Part shown: one piece after another, positions 26,988 to 36,494 of the stretch | Layout: each line of letters begins with the position of its first letter | Position numbering within the stretch: position 1 is the first letter of the stretch | From: Yoonia ponticola | GTDB taxonomy: Bacteria > Pseudomonadota > Alphaproteobacteria > Rhodobacterales > Rhodobacteraceae | Direction: 5' to 3' | Assembly (NCBI RefSeq): GCF_014199395.1 | Contig: NZ_JACIJM010000003.1 | Coordinates: forward strand, 310,001 to 374,000 | Length of the DNA: 64,000 nucleotides | Position numbers and translations under genes: made by a program | Notes under the pieces: model-generated | What the model was told of the DNA's origin: nothing | What the model saw: only the letters and a program-made list of their open reading frames with translations | The model's database searches: none

Positions 26988-27139
26988 ATTAGGAAGAAAA
27001 TATCGCGACCAAAGGGCAAATCGCAGCAGACTTTGGATTTGTTAACCGTTTCTTTACGAAATTCCCTTAGCCGAAGTATCAGCGTCACTGCGTTACAATC
27101 GACGCTACTAGCCGAACTGATTGATAAGGACCCAATTCT

Positions 27140-27769
27140 ATGAATTTTATTAAAACTCTCATCGCTGGCACTGGCCTTTTTGCTGTGGCTGCCTGCGGCG
27201 GATCAAACTCTGGCTCCGATGAATTTGTTGTTTCGTCTGGCGTTTTAGAAGAAGTTGAACTGCCATCGGGTGACGACTACGCTGAACTGCCAAGTGTTCT
27301 CAAAGGCCTTGTGAACGAGTTTAAGGACCTCAACGAGTTGAATGTGGCGACGGTAACCGTGCCGAGCGGCAGTGCGGATTACAGCGGCGTGCTAGGTTTC
27401 GGGGTTGACGATGATGCCTATCTCTCTGGTGATCTTGCAATGACCGCGAATTTTGATGACCTGACGTTTAATGGCACCTACAGCAATATCACAGGCCAAT
27501 CAGACGAAGGCGAGGCACTGACCGTCATCGGCAGCGTTCCTGTTGCAACGACCATCCGCAACAACGGTGACAAGGTCACATTCGACGGCGCGGCTGTCGG
27601 TGATGTGACGTTAGCGGGCGCCGCATACCGTTTTGATGCCAACATCGATGGTGCTTTCGGCGGTACAGACGGCGAGGTCGCATTGGCGCAAGTCAGCGGC
27701 AATATCTATGACTATGCAGAGCAAGAATACGAAGAGATTGACGGTCTCGCCATGTTAGAACAGGACTAA
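27140..27769 (+). CDS. Lipoprotein of the TbpB/fHbp-like beta-rich family, member 3
   Basis: The 209-residue product has a lipoprotein signal with lipobox VAAC (Cys19) and a GGSNSGSD linker. An acidic segment follows, then a beta-rich domain beginning PSGSADYSG and containing DLAMTANFDDLTFNGTY and NIDGAFGGTDGE. It is strongly acidic. The plan parallels four other genes in this window, with PSGSAD shared with member 2. Function is unknown. The ribosome site is ATAAGGACCCAATTCT, and a bidirectional terminator follows. Confidence 0.68.
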   Translation: MNFIKTLIAGTGLFAVAACGGSNSGSDEFVVSSGVLEEVELPSGDDYAELPSVLKGLVNEFKDLNELNVATVTVPSGSADYSGVLGFGVDDDAYLSGDLAMTANFDDLTFNGTYSNITGQSDEGEALTVIGSVPVATTIRNNGDKVTFDGAAVGDVTLAGAAYRFDANIDGAFGGTDGEVALAQVSGNIYDYAEQEYEEIDGLAMLEQD

Positions 27770-27790
27770 TATCGGCAGTATTCAATACTA

Positions 27791-27820
27791 AAAAAGGGCA
27801 GCACTTTCGCTGCCCTTTTT
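27791..27820. terminator. Bidirectional terminator between lipoprotein gene and lpd
   Basis: AAAAAGGGCAGC and GCTGCCCTTTTT form a perfect 12-bp stem with an ACTTTC loop. The A and T runs at both ends let it work on both strands, for the lipoprotein gene (plus) and lpd (minus). Confidence 0.92.
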
Positions 27821-27840
27821 CTGTGTGAAATCCTCATGAA

Positions 27841-29235
27841 TTACATGTGGATGACGCGATCATAGGCATCCAGAACGCTTTCGTGCATCATTTCTGACAG
27901 CGTCGGGTGCGGGAAGACGGTGTTCATCAAGTCCTCTTCTGTGGTCTCCAACTGGCGGCCAACGACATAGCCTTGGATCAGCTCTGTGACTTCAGCGCCA
28001 ACCATGTGTGCGCCTAAAAGTTCGCCGGTTTTCGCGTCAAAGATCGTTTTGACCATGCCTTCAGGTTCACCCAATGCAATCGCCTTGCCATTGCCGATGA
28101 ACGGGAAACGGCCCACTTTGATCTCGAAACCCAGTTCTTTTGCTTTGGCTTCGGTGTAACCGACTGACGCGACCTGAGGATGGCAATATGTGCACCCTGC
28201 AATTGACTCAGGCTTGACCGGATGCGCGTGTTTGCCCGCGATCAGGTCCGCGACCATAACACCTTCATGCGATGCTTTGTGCGCAAGCCACGGTGCGCCC
28301 GCGATGTCGCCAATCGCATACACCCCATCAACGCCCGTGCGGCAGAATTCATCGGTCACAACATGGGTGCGGTCGATTTTGACACCCAATGCTTCCAACC
28401 CGAGGTCTTCGACGTTGCCCACAATGCCAACGGCGGAAATGACAGTGTCGAATTCCATTTTCTCGACTTTGCCGTTTGCCTCGATATGGGCCGTGACCTT
28501 GCCTTTGCCGCGATCAAGCTGTTTCACCATGGATTTCTCCATGATTTTCATGCCTTGTTTGACGAACTGCTTCTTGGCGAATGCGGAAATTTCTGCGTCT
28601 TCAACTGGCAAAACGCGGTCCATAACTTCGACAACAGTCGTGTCACAGCCGAGCGTATTGTAGAAGCTGGCGAATTCGATGCCGATTGCGCCCGAGCCGA
28701 TGACCAACAGTTTCTTGGGCATCCGTGGCGGGTTCAGCGCGTGTTTGTATGTCCAAACCAAATCGCCGTCAGCCTCTAGGCCCGGCAATTCGCGCGCACG
28801 TGCGCCCGTCGCCAGCACGATGTTTTTCGCGGTTAACTCGTCGGTGCCTTTGTCGGTCTTAACGGACACTTTGCCTTTAGCGGGCAGCGTCGCAGCCCCC
28901 ATAAAGACAGTGACTTTGTTCTTTTTCATCAAGTGACCGATGCCCCCTGACAATTGCCCCGCCACATCTCGGGACCGTTTAACCACCGCGTCGAGATCGT
29001 ACTCGATACCCGTGGCCTTCAGTCCAAATTCTTTTGCACGATGCATCAAGTGGAACACTTCGGACGACCGCAGCAACGCTTTCGTGGGGATACAGCCCCA
29101 ATTCAGGCAAATACCGCCCAAATGTTCGCGCTCAACAATCGCAACCTTCATACCAAGCTGCGCACCGCGAATCGCGGCAACATAGCCACCCGGTCCTGCG
29201 CCTATTACGATCAAGTCAAAGGTCTGTGCGGCCAT
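27841..29235 (-). CDS. lpdA: Dihydrolipoyl dehydrogenase
   Basis: The 464-residue FAD enzyme reoxidises dihydrolipoamide of 2-oxoacid dehydrogenase or glycine cleavage complexes with NAD. It has the FAD motif GAGPGGYVAAI (12-22), the redox disulfide Cys43/Cys48 (GGICLNWGCIPTK), the NAD motif GSGAIGIEFASF near 178, and a C-terminal HPTLSE segment with the His-Glu dyad. It is not beside other complex genes, so the E2 partner cannot be named. The ribosome site is CTGGAGGAGATTCC. A perfect 10-bp inverted repeat lies 20 bp upstream. Confidence 0.96.
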   Translation of the reverse strand: MAAQTFDLIVIGAGPGGYVAAIRGAQLGMKVAIVEREHLGGICLNWGCIPTKALLRSSEVFHLMHRAKEFGLKATGIEYDLDAVVKRSRDVAGQLSGGIGHLMKKNKVTVFMGAATLPAKGKVSVKTDKGTDELTAKNIVLATGARARELPGLEADGDLVWTYKHALNPPRMPKKLLVIGSGAIGIEFASFYNTLGCDTTVVEVMDRVLPVEDAEISAFAKKQFVKQGMKIMEKSMVKQLDRGKGKVTAHIEANGKVEKMEFDTVISAVGIVGNVEDLGLEALGVKIDRTHVVTDEFCRTGVDGVYAIGDIAGAPWLAHKASHEGVMVADLIAGKHAHPVKPESIAGCTYCHPQVASVGYTEAKAKELGFEIKVGRFPFIGNGKAIALGEPEGMVKTIFDAKTGELLGAHMVGAEVTELIQGYVVGRQLETTEEDLMNTVFPHPTLSEMMHESVLDAYDRVIHM

Positions 29236-29254
29236 TGGAATCTCCTCCAGAGTG

Positions 29255-29280
29255 AAATTAGTTTGATGCTAAACTAATTT
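29255..29280. promoter_or_regulatory. Perfect 10-bp inverted repeat in the lpd leader
   Basis: AAATTAGTTT and AAACTAATTT are exact reverse complements separated by GATGCT, 20 to 45 bp before the lpd start. It could be an operator or, as RNA, a hairpin close to the ribosome site. Plus-strand reading also gives a T-run, so it might terminate something from the left, but no plus-strand gene is there. Confidence 0.55.
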
Positions 29281-29371
29281 TTTACAGACCTCTAGTGACC
29301 TTCCAGATTTGCGATTATCTTCACGCAGGCGGATTTAAATCGCCCCAATGCCCACCATAGCTAGGCGAAGA

Positions 29372-29962
29372 TTAAGCCGCCGCCCCTTGGACCTTGCGCA
29401 ACTCGTAACCGTAGCCACCAGCATTTAAAAACCTTTGTTCTGCTGGGGTTGTTTCGCGGCCAAGCGCGGTATTCCGGTACGGAAACCGTCCGAATTCCGC
29501 GATGATGTTGCGATGCGCGATGCCATGCTCACGGTTGTTTTCACCCGTTTCTGGCATCCGTGTTGCAAAAAGTTTGATGGACAAGTCGTGATCCGCCAAA
29601 ACTTCGGAATGCATTAACGGCATATAAACGAATTGGCGTTCAGGTTCAGGGATCAGCATGTCCCATTCTTTGTCCAAGGCGTATTGCGTCGCAGCCCGGC
29701 TCATTGCGTCGGTCGCAAAAGAGGCACCGGTGCCGCGAAACATGTTACGCGGAAACTGGTCACACAGGATCAAATAGGCAAGCAGGCCATTCGGCGTGTC
29801 GAGCCAGTCCTGACAGCGCCCGTCGCGGGCCTCGTCCCACGTGGGCTGAAACCTGCGGCGGATTTCGGCATCAAGGTCGGGGTTCACCACATACCAATCG
29901 CGCGGCGCGAGGGTATGCAGCCAATAATCGGTGACTTCGCTCGGGTTAGCTATTTTTGACAT
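29372..29962 (-). CDS. DUF924 family protein
   Basis: The 196-residue protein is a typical DUF924 member: LHTLAPRDWYVVNPDLDAEI-like N-terminus, the hallmark LAYLILCDQFPRNMFRG run near 75, and a helical hairpin body ending in FPYRN. Members are cytosolic and uncharacterised, with a TPR-like helical fold. The ATG at 29962 lies 17 bp inside the end of the MFS permease gene, so the two are translationally coupled. The longer frame from 30067 reads the GCA-GAA repeat in another frame and is not used. Confidence 0.88.
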   Translation of the reverse strand: MSKIANPSEVTDYWLHTLAPRDWYVVNPDLDAEIRRRFQPTWDEARDGRCQDWLDTPNGLLAYLILCDQFPRNMFRGTGASFATDAMSRAATQYALDKEWDMLIPEPERQFVYMPLMHSEVLADHDLSIKLFATRMPETGENNREHGIAHRNIIAEFGRFPYRNTALGRETTPAEQRFLNAGGYGYELRKVQGAAA

Positions 29963-31283
29963 TAGATGCTTCCTCTTCGGCGGCTTCTGCTTCTGCTTCT
30001 GCTTCTGCTTCTGCTTCTGCTTCTGCGATAACCTCTTCTTCAGCCTCAATATAGACCTCTTGGGCAACTTCCGCGATCACAGCGGTACTGGCCGCCGAAA
30101 TCGGTGCGTAAGGAACGTTGTCGTAAACCGTGTCGTGTTCGCGCTGCGTCATCCGGTACATCGCGTAGGCTGAAATCGCGGACATCAGTACGAGCAGGAA
30201 AATCCAGTAGCCAGCAGGCCCGACCCGATCCATCATATACCCCAAAATCAACGGCCCCGATACAGCCCCAACCCCGTTCACGAACAACAGCCCGCCAGAC
30301 GCGCCAGCCATGTCCTCTTTTTGCAAGTAGTCGTTAGTGTAGGCGATCAGCAGCGCATAAAGCGGGTTCGACGTGCCGCCCATCATGATGCCGCCAATCA
30401 CAATCGGCACAAACGGATCTTCAAAATAGCTGCCCGCCGCAAATGCGATCAAGCACCCAACGGCCCCAAAAATCCCGAGCCCGATAATCAAAATGCGGCG
30501 GTCGATCCGGTCTGATAGCCAGCCGATCGGGTATTGGAACACCAGAGCCGAGATATAAATCGCCGAGATAAACAACGAGATTTGTCCGACTGACAGACCG
30601 ACCCGTTGGCCGTAAACCGCTGACATACCGAATTGTGCTGCAAAGACGCCGCCCAACAAGAACATGCCGACACTGCCCAAAGGTGACGTTTGCACCAGCA
30701 GTTTGATGCTCATCGGTTTTGCCGTGCCGAATTCCGGGCTTTTCCCAGCGCTTAGCAAAATCGGCGCAAAGGCCAGCGACACCAGCATCGAGGACACGAT
30801 GAACAGGATGTAACCGCTGATATCGCCCAAAGTGATGATGTATTGCGCGGTCACGATGCCCGCCATTTGCACGATCATATATATCGACAAGGCTTGGCCG
30901 CGGTGTTCGTTATCTGCAGAATCGTTCAGCCAGCTTTCGGCGGTGATATACACGCCGCAAAAGCAGAACCCGATGATAGTACGGCCTAAAATCCATGCCC
31001 AAGGTTCGGTTAACGTCGGATACAGGATCAAAACGGCAGAAATTGTGGACGCAAGCGCCGCAAAGACCCGCACGTGGCCAACCTTGCCGATCATCTTTGG
31101 TGTGAACCGCGATCCGCCCAAAAAGCCTGCAAAATAGGCCGACATCACAATCGAAATTTCGGTGGTTGAAAAGCCTTCAACCTCGCCGCGCAGACCTAAC
31201 AATGTCCCTTGTAGACCGTTGCCGATCATCAACATGAACATGCCAAGGAACAATGCCCATGACGCGATAAATACCTGTACCAT
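29946..31283 (-). CDS. MFS transporter with a Glu-Ala repeat tail
   Basis: The 445-residue protein has about 12 membrane helices (residues 5-390) and the MFS loop motif GGSRFTPKMIGKVG near 55-68. It resembles the YcaD/UMF family of uncharacterised permeases. The substrate is unknown. After the last helix comes a cytoplasmic tail of about 50 residues made largely of Glu-Ala, encoded by seven perfect copies of a hexamer. The tail is acidic and probably extended or helical. It overlaps the DUF924 gene by 17 bp. The ribosome site is GGAGGCCTTT. Confidence 0.88.
   Translation of the reverse strand: MVQVFIASWALFLGMFMLMIGNGLQGTLLGLRGEVEGFSTTEISIVMSAYFAGFLGGSRFTPKMIGKVGHVRVFAALASTISAVLILYPTLTEPWAWILGRTIIGFCFCGVYITAESWLNDSADNEHRGQALSIYMIVQMAGIVTAQYIITLGDISGYILFIVSSMLVSLAFAPILLSAGKSPEFGTAKPMSIKLLVQTSPLGSVGMFLLGGVFAAQFGMSAVYGQRVGLSVGQISLFISAIYISALVFQYPIGWLSDRIDRRILIIGLGIFGAVGCLIAFAAGSYFEDPFVPIVIGGIMMGGTSNPLYALLIAYTNDYLQKEDMAGASGGLLFVNGVGAVSGPLILGYMMDRVGPAGYWIFLLVLMSAISAYAMYRMTQREHDTVYDNVPYAPISAASTAVIAEVAQEVYIEAEEEVIAEAEAEAEAEAEAEAAEEEASNVKNS
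29984..30025. repeat. Seven-copy hexanucleotide repeat in the MFS gene
   Basis: CTTCTG is repeated seven times without change (42 bp). On the coding strand it reads GCAGAA codons, giving (Ala-Glu)7. Gain or loss of units would keep the frame and only change tail length. Confidence 0.95.
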
Positions 31284-31358
31284 AAAGGCCTCCGTATGGG
31301 CGTGTTTTCTGCCGCCTACGCGGGCACTCGTATCGGGTCTAGTCTGAAAACGACACTA

Positions 31359-31376
31359 TTAGCGACATTTCGCTAA
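31359..31376. promoter_or_regulatory. TTAGCG-N6-CGCTAA dyad before the MFS gene
   Basis: TTAGCG and CGCTAA form a perfect inverted repeat separated by ACATTT, 76 bp upstream of the MFS start. The half-site equals that of the TGTTAGCG boxes of the gap genes, but with six extra bases in the centre, so a different protein geometry would be needed. Confidence 0.35.
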
Positions 31377-31494
31377 GGATATGTTAAGTTTGGAAAACAC
31401 GGTGCGAAACAACGGCACCAAAGGTCGACGCAGCCACGTCGCAAACACACACGTTAACCCAATGGTAACGCATGTCCAGTAACATCATCCTAAG

Positions 31495-32547
31495 TCAGTC
31501 GTTCGGCAGCAAAACAGAGGCATCACCGTATGAAAAGAACCTGTAGTCGTGGGTCAGCGCATGGGCGTAGATCGCCTTGATCTGATCGACGCCCATTAAC
31601 GCAGACACGAGCATCATCAGCGTCGATTTTGGCAAATGGAAATTCGTCATCAAACCGTCAGTCAACTGGAATTTAAACCCCGGCGTAATGAAAATATCGG
31701 TGGCCCCTGACCATGCGTGCAGTTGCCCGTCTTTGGCAGCGCTTTCGATCAGGCGCAGCGCAGTCGTGCCCACCGGAATGATCCGCCCGCCAGCAGCTTT
31801 GGTTGCGTTCACTTCGGCGGCGGCAGTGGCTGAAACCTCGCCACGTTCCGCGTGCATTTTGTGGTCCGCGATGTTGTCCACCTTGACGGGCAAGAACGTA
31901 CCCGCGCCCACATGCAGCGTAACTTTAGTAAACTCAACGCCCATATCCGCGAGCGTTTTCAACAGGCTATCATCAAAATGCAACGACGCCGTTGGGGCCG
32001 CAACCGCGCCCGCATTCTCTGCCCAGGCCGTTTGGTAATCCGTCTTGTCCGCATCATCTGCTGGGCGTTTTGCGGCGATATAGGGCGGCAACGGCATCGC
32101 CCCGACCGCATTCAGAGCCGCATCGAAATCATCGCCCGTCACATTGAATTGCAGCAGCCCCTGCCCGTCAGCACGACTAATCATCGTCGCGGTCAACGCA
32201 TCGGAAAACACGATCTCTTCGCCGTCTTTCACCTTTTTCAACGGTTTGATCAGCGCCGCCCAAATACCGTCCGGTTGCGGGTCTAGCAGGGTCACTTCGA
32301 TCTTGGCGGACATGCGCCCTTGGGCCGTGTCGCGCCAGCGCAAACCGGACAGCCGCGCAGGGATCACTTTGGTATCATTCAGGATCAGACGATCGCCTGC
32401 CCGCAATATGTCAGGCAGGTCAAAAACATGCCGATCCGTGATCGTATCACCCTTTGCTAACAACAACTTGGCCGAGGTGCGCGGCTTCGCAGGGCGCACC
32501 GCAATCCGGTCGTCAGACAAGGGAAAATCGAAATCAGAAAGCTTCAT
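31495..32547 (-). CDS. queA: S-adenosylmethionine:tRNA ribosyltransferase-isomerase
   Basis: The 350-residue QueA transfers and isomerises the ribosyl part of S-adenosylmethionine onto 7-aminomethyl-7-deazaguanine in tRNA, making epoxyqueuosine. Recognised runs are [19 protein letters not shown] (residues 4-22), the SLHFDDSLL and [11 protein letters not shown] core (near 182-223), and the C-terminal [13 protein letters not shown]. Length is standard. Tgt, the enzyme of the preceding step, is encoded at 60913-62043 in this window but not in the same operon. The ATG overlaps the stop of the AsmA-like gene by 4 bp. Confidence 0.97.
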   Translation of the reverse strand: MKLSDFDFPLSDDRIAVRPAKPRTSAKLLLAKGDTITDRHVFDLPDILRAGDRLILNDTKVIPARLSGLRWRDTAQGRMSAKIEVTLLDPQPDGIWAALIKPLKKVKDGEEIVFSDALTATMISRADGQGLLQFNVTGDDFDAALNAVGAMPLPPYIAAKRPADDADKTDYQTAWAENAGAVAAPTASLHFDDSLLKTLADMGVEFTKVTLHVGAGTFLPVKVDNIADHKMHAERGEVSATAAAEVNATKAAGGRIIPVGTTALRLIESAAKDGQLHAWSGATDIFITPGFKFQLTDGLMTNFHLPKSTLMMLVSALMGVDQIKAIYAHALTHDYRFFSYGDASVLLPND

Positions 32548-35500
32548 TGCGGAACCTGTGGCGGCGGTCTGCGGAAAATTTCGCGGAACATACCGGGCGT
32601 AAAAGCGGACAGAGGGTTAACGCTGATGCGCGGTGCATCCGCCGTGCCGCCGATGTTAAAATTGAACCCGATCAGCCCCTCACCGCGTCGGGTGAAAATC
32701 GAACCAATCGCGTTGATGATATAGAGCGGCGAAACCACGCCTTGAAAGTCCATTTGCTTGCTCGCGAGCGTGTAGATCCCATCCAGCGAAATGCCAAGCC
32801 CCGGCCCCACGGCACTTGATTGCGTTAGGATCACGTGTTGCGGGGTCAGGCGGAATTGCGCGTCCACTTCGTCGAACGCAATGCCCTGCCCGTCAAGTTG
32901 CTGCAGCAGACCCACGACGCTGATCGCATCCAAAAGTGCGGCCATCACAGGTGCATCGCGAATGCGCAGCGACCGGATGGCAAGCGTGCCGTCAAAGGTG
33001 CCATCGCCCCCCGTCGGCAGCAAGGTCAGGTCTAACGTGCCGCCCGCCGCGTTGCGCAAAAGCCCCGCCGCACGCGCCAAACCGCCCGCATCATCGCTGA
33101 CCAACCGCACCGCAGAGCGCCCATTGCGCGGTGCGACCGTGCCTTTGATATTAGCGGCATCGTTGAGCCGCGCATTGAACTGTCCAGCAAAACCGCCAGT
33201 GCTAGTGAAATCGCCGACCAAACGGTTCAGCGCGATACCTTCGGTGACTTGCAGCCGGTCCAGCGCAATAGAAATCGGCCCCGATGCCGACCCGCTACTA
33301 GCCCCGAAATTCGCACGGCGCAGATCAACGCTACCGCCCTTAATCTCGACACCCACCGGACGACCCACACCGCGCCCGCGCAGCGTGATCGGCGCATTCA
33401 GCCAATCGCCAACTTGCACGCGGTTAAATCGCGCCCGTTCCAGCGATCCATCCGCCTGAAACGTCACATCGCCTTGCACGTCTAGACCGCCGCCTTGGAT
33501 TTGCAGATCGTCGACCTGCGGATCAGCGCCAAGCCTACCGCTCACCAGCAAATTCCCCGCCGTGTCACGCGACTTTGACCAGCCAACCGCCGGAATAGCC
33601 ACGCGCATCCCGCGCAAATTCGACGTGATTGTATAGCGAGGGGCCTGCCCTGTTTGCAGCCGCAGATCAATCTGGCCCGCGCTGCTTCCCGCGACAGATC
33701 CAGGCGGCAAAGTGATGTCAAAGGCGTCCATCGCGGCCTGCGATAGCGTCAGCCCGGCCTGTAATCTGCTGCCCGACCCATCAAATTGCTGCACCCATTT
33801 GCCGTCAATCGTGATCCCGTCCACGGTCGCGGGCCCTTCGATTTCCAACCGCGTTTTGTCCACGTACAAGGACAACCGATCAGCGGACAGGCTACGGTTC
33901 GGGATCAAACGGTCACTCGACAAATGACGCAACACGGCGTTCGCAGAGACCACAAAATCAGCGGCCTGATTGCCGCGTCGCATCGGGTGGGTCAGCGCGA
34001 TTTGGGCGTCCACATGCCCGTTCGCCATATCAATCGGCAGCTTTGCGCGGCTGATTAATCCCAGCGGCGGCACGTCTAGCAACGACATGACGGCGGTCGC
34101 GGGGCCAGCGACGTGCAGGTCATATTCCGCCTGTCGCGGGTCCATGTTGATATCCGCGACATGCAGCGTCGTGCCGCCCAAATCGACGACCCCGCCTTGC
34201 TCTGCCGTGACCAATCCGTCGTCCACCGTCACCGTAAACGTCTGGTCCGTGAACGCCCCCACGCCCGATCCGTCGATGACCGGCGGCATGGTGTTCAGGA
34301 ACCGAACATCGGCTTGCGAAAACGCAAAATTCCCGCCGACCTGTGGCGGCAGCCCCGGTGCCTTGCGCAATGCGAAATGAACGTCGGTGTAGATCGCATC
34401 GGGAATTTGCCGTTCCAACCAGCCACGCGATGCCCCCCCGATAGACGCGGGCCAAAGGCGCAACAAAGCAGCATGGTTCATTTCCGAGATATGACTATCA
34501 ACGGCCACGTCCCAGCCCGCATCAGTCGCCGCAAACCGCCCCTTGGTCAGCAGATTTACGTCGTCCGCTTGGACAAAGACTTGGCCCAGATCAATCGCAA
34601 AGGGGCGCATGTGCAACCGCATATCGACCTGCATAAGTGGCAGCGTTAACCCATCATCATAGATCCCCGGAGGGGTCAAAACCGTGTCGGTAAAGCTGAA
34701 TTGCCCAACCAAAGATTGTGGTAAACCGTCCTGAATATCCTTCAGAAACGCCTGCCCGTTTGCACGCAACTCGCCCCAATCGCTGCTGATTTCCAACTGG
34801 TCAAAAGTGATCGTATCTGCGGCGGGATCAAAGCTAAGGTAGGCTTTGGCTGCATCAAACTGGATCGGCTCTGTCGCGGGGTTCGGCTGCAACGCGCCCT
34901 GCCCTAATTCCAACGCCGCATTCAACGGCCCTAGCGCACCCGCCTCGTCCAGAACTGTGCGCAACGTCAATGAAATAGGGGCATTAATCTCTGCCATCCA
35001 ACTCAGCGCCGCCGATTGCGCCGCAATATCGGACGCAAATGCATCGGTGATCGTGACGCCAAAGTCAGCGGCCCTGCTGCCGCGTTCACTGGCGTAGGTC
35101 ATGGTTAATTCCGTGACGCCCGCCCCGCCTGACAGCACCGAAAACGCACCGCGCAAATCGGTGGTGTTGTCCGTCAGATCAAGGTCAATCTCGCCACCAT
35201 CCACGGTCCACGCTTTGCCTGCCCGGGCGTCTTGGTAGTTAATTATCAAACCGTCGGCACTGATCGTCTCAAGTGCAGCCAGCGACGGCTGCTCGAACGC
35301 TTGATCAAACTGGTCGAGCAATTCAACAAAACTACCAGCCCGCCCGACGTCCGCAGCACCCGATTGAAACGCAAGCGCCACGGTCCCGTCCGCATTACGG
35401 CGCAGGTTGATCTGCACGCCGCTCAACTGAACATCCTGCATCAACGCATCACCTTGGTACACCAAACCGCGCGGCGACATCAGCCCCTGCACCACCGGAA

Positions 35501-35837
35501 TACGGACAACAGCCGTGCCAGCGGCATCGGTCAAAACGGTGTCATGCAACGTAACGCGCGGGTGTAAATCACGGCCAATGTTCACCGTCACTTCACCAAA
35601 GCTCAGCGCACCACCGCTGAGGAAATCACCCGCAGTCGCTTCGACCCGGGTCTTGATCCACGTCGGCGCGGAAATATCGCGGTCCAAAATTGCAACGAGC
35701 CCGACCATCACCAGCACCAACGGGGTGAGCAACAAAATCGCTACCATTTTCATACCATGATGGCCCCAATGACGCCACGCGCGGAGCGCGGGCTTGGCCG
35801 TCGTGTCTTGATCTGGTGCCTGTTCTGGTGCGGTCAT
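32544..35837 (-). CDS. Large AsmA/YhdP-like envelope protein (DUF3971)
   Basis: The 1097-residue protein has a single N-terminal membrane helix (about residues 30-51) after a short cytoplasmic stretch, then a long periplasmic beta-rich region made of repeating strands, as in YhdP/TamB/AsmA proteins. The C-terminal part has the DUF3971/AsmA-like pattern ending in [18 protein letters not shown] near residue 1060. Such proteins form hydrophobic grooves thought to carry phospholipids between inner and outer membranes. It is the first gene of a pair with queA (ATGA overlap), and divergent from bcp. Confidence 0.85.
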   Translation of the reverse strand: MTAPEQAPDQDTTAKPALRAWRHWGHHGMKMVAILLLTPLVLVMVGLVAILDRDISAPTWIKTRVEATAGDFLSGGALSFGEVTVNIGRDLHPRVTLHDTVLTDAAGTAVVRIPVVQGLMSPRGLVYQGDALMQDVQLSGVQINLRRNADGTVALAFQSGAADVGRAGSFVELLDQFDQAFEQPSLAALETISADGLIINYQDARAGKAWTVDGGEIDLDLTDNTTDLRGAFSVLSGGAGVTELTMTYASERGSRAADFGVTITDAFASDIAAQSAALSWMAEINAPISLTLRTVLDEAGALGPLNAALELGQGALQPNPATEPIQFDAAKAYLSFDPAADTITFDQLEISSDWGELRANGQAFLKDIQDGLPQSLVGQFSFTDTVLTPPGIYDDGLTLPLMQVDMRLHMRPFAIDLGQVFVQADDVNLLTKGRFAATDAGWDVAVDSHISEMNHAALLRLWPASIGGASRGWLERQIPDAIYTDVHFALRKAPGLPPQVGGNFAFSQADVRFLNTMPPVIDGSGVGAFTDQTFTVTVDDGLVTAEQGGVVDLGGTTLHVADINMDPRQAEYDLHVAGPATAVMSLLDVPPLGLISRAKLPIDMANGHVDAQIALTHPMRRGNQAADFVVSANAVLRHLSSDRLIPNRSLSADRLSLYVDKTRLEIEGPATVDGITIDGKWVQQFDGSGSRLQAGLTLSQAAMDAFDITLPPGSVAGSSAGQIDLRLQTGQAPRYTITSNLRGMRVAIPAVGWSKSRDTAGNLLVSGRLGADPQVDDLQIQGGGLDVQGDVTFQADGSLERARFNRVQVGDWLNAPITLRGRGVGRPVGVEIKGGSVDLRRANFGASSGSASGPISIALDRLQVTEGIALNRLVGDFTSTGGFAGQFNARLNDAANIKGTVAPRNGRSAVRLVSDDAGGLARAAGLLRNAAGGTLDLTLLPTGGDGTFDGTLAIRSLRIRDAPVMAALLDAISVVGLLQQLDGQGIAFDEVDAQFRLTPQHVILTQSSAVGPGLGISLDGIYTLASKQMDFQGVVSPLYIINAIGSIFTRRGEGLIGFNFNIGGTADAPRISVNPLSAFTPGMFREIFRRPPPQVPQ

Positions 35838-35944
35838 TGCAGCCCATTCTGGGGGTCTTGGTGGAAATTGCGATCCTGGCCTTTATCTTTGCGCGACTTG
35901 CCCTAAAACAAAACCAAGAAATGTAGCGTGACAAAGGATACCCG

Positions 35945-36412
35945 ATGACAAACCTGACGATTGGCGACCAAGCCCCTGCAATCAACTTGCCACGCGACGG
36001 CGGTGAAATGGTCGATCTGGCCGCAATGACGGGTCAAGCCGTGGTTGTCTACTTCTACCCCAAAGACGACACGCCGGGTTGCACCAAAGAAGCGATCGGG
36101 TTCACCGAACAGGCGATGGCTTTCGCGCGCGCGGGTGCTGTGGTGTGGGGCGTCTCCAAAGACACCGTCGCCAAGCACGACAAATTTCGGGCGAAATACG
36201 AACTGGGCATCCCACTGCTGTCCGATGAGGACGGCACGGTCTGCGAAGACTACGGTGTCTGGGTCGAGAAAAACAACTTTGGCAAGAAATATATGGGGAT
36301 CGAACGGGCGACCTATCTGATTGATGGCAGTGGCAAAATCGCGCAAATCTGGCGCAAGGTCAAAGTGCCCGGTCACGTGGATGCCGTTCTTGAGGCCGTG
36401 CAAAACCTCTAA
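35945..36412 (+). CDS. bcp: Thioredoxin-dependent peroxiredoxin, BCP/PrxQ type
   Basis: The 155-residue protein reduces peroxides in the cytoplasm. The peroxidatic Cys46 is in DDTPGCTKEA. The position five residues later, which is the resolving Cys in E. coli BCP, is Ile51, so this is not the CxxxxC type. One more cysteine, Cys100 in DGTVCEDYG, might resolve, otherwise it works as a 1-Cys enzyme. The rest fits the family (YFYPKDDTPG; RATYLIDGSG). The ribosome site is AAAGGATACCCG. It likely forms a transcript with the DUF455 gene, with palindromes in the gap. Confidence 0.93.
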   Translation: MTNLTIGDQAPAINLPRDGGEMVDLAAMTGQAVVVYFYPKDDTPGCTKEAIGFTEQAMAFARAGAVVWGVSKDTVAKHDKFRAKYELGIPLLSDEDGTVCEDYGVWVEKNNFGKKYMGIERATYLIDGSGKIAQIWRKVKVPGHVDAVLEAVQNL

Positions 36413-36419
36413 AGGGTGG

Positions 36420-36461
36420 CGATTTTTCCGGAAAAATCGGACGCATTTTCGCGAAAATGCG
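36420..36461. repeat. Paired AT-rich palindromes between bcp and the DUF455 gene
   Basis: CGATTTTTCCGGAAAAATCG (36420-36439) and CGCATTTTCGCGAAAATGCG (36442-36461) are both perfect 20-bp palindromes, placed 7 bases after the bcp stop. The second is also framed by GGACG and CGTCC. The order and central sequences match the pair after bolA (7201-7240). Confidence 0.85.
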
Positions 36462-36494
36462 CGGCGTCCGGCAAATAGACACAAGGACAGCACC

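Noticed and set aside
35838..35944. Short hydrophobic plus-strand reading ending in KQNQEM before bcp
   Set aside because: No ATG and no ribosome site; it overlaps the start of the AsmA-like gene on the other strand. About 30 residues are too few to support it.
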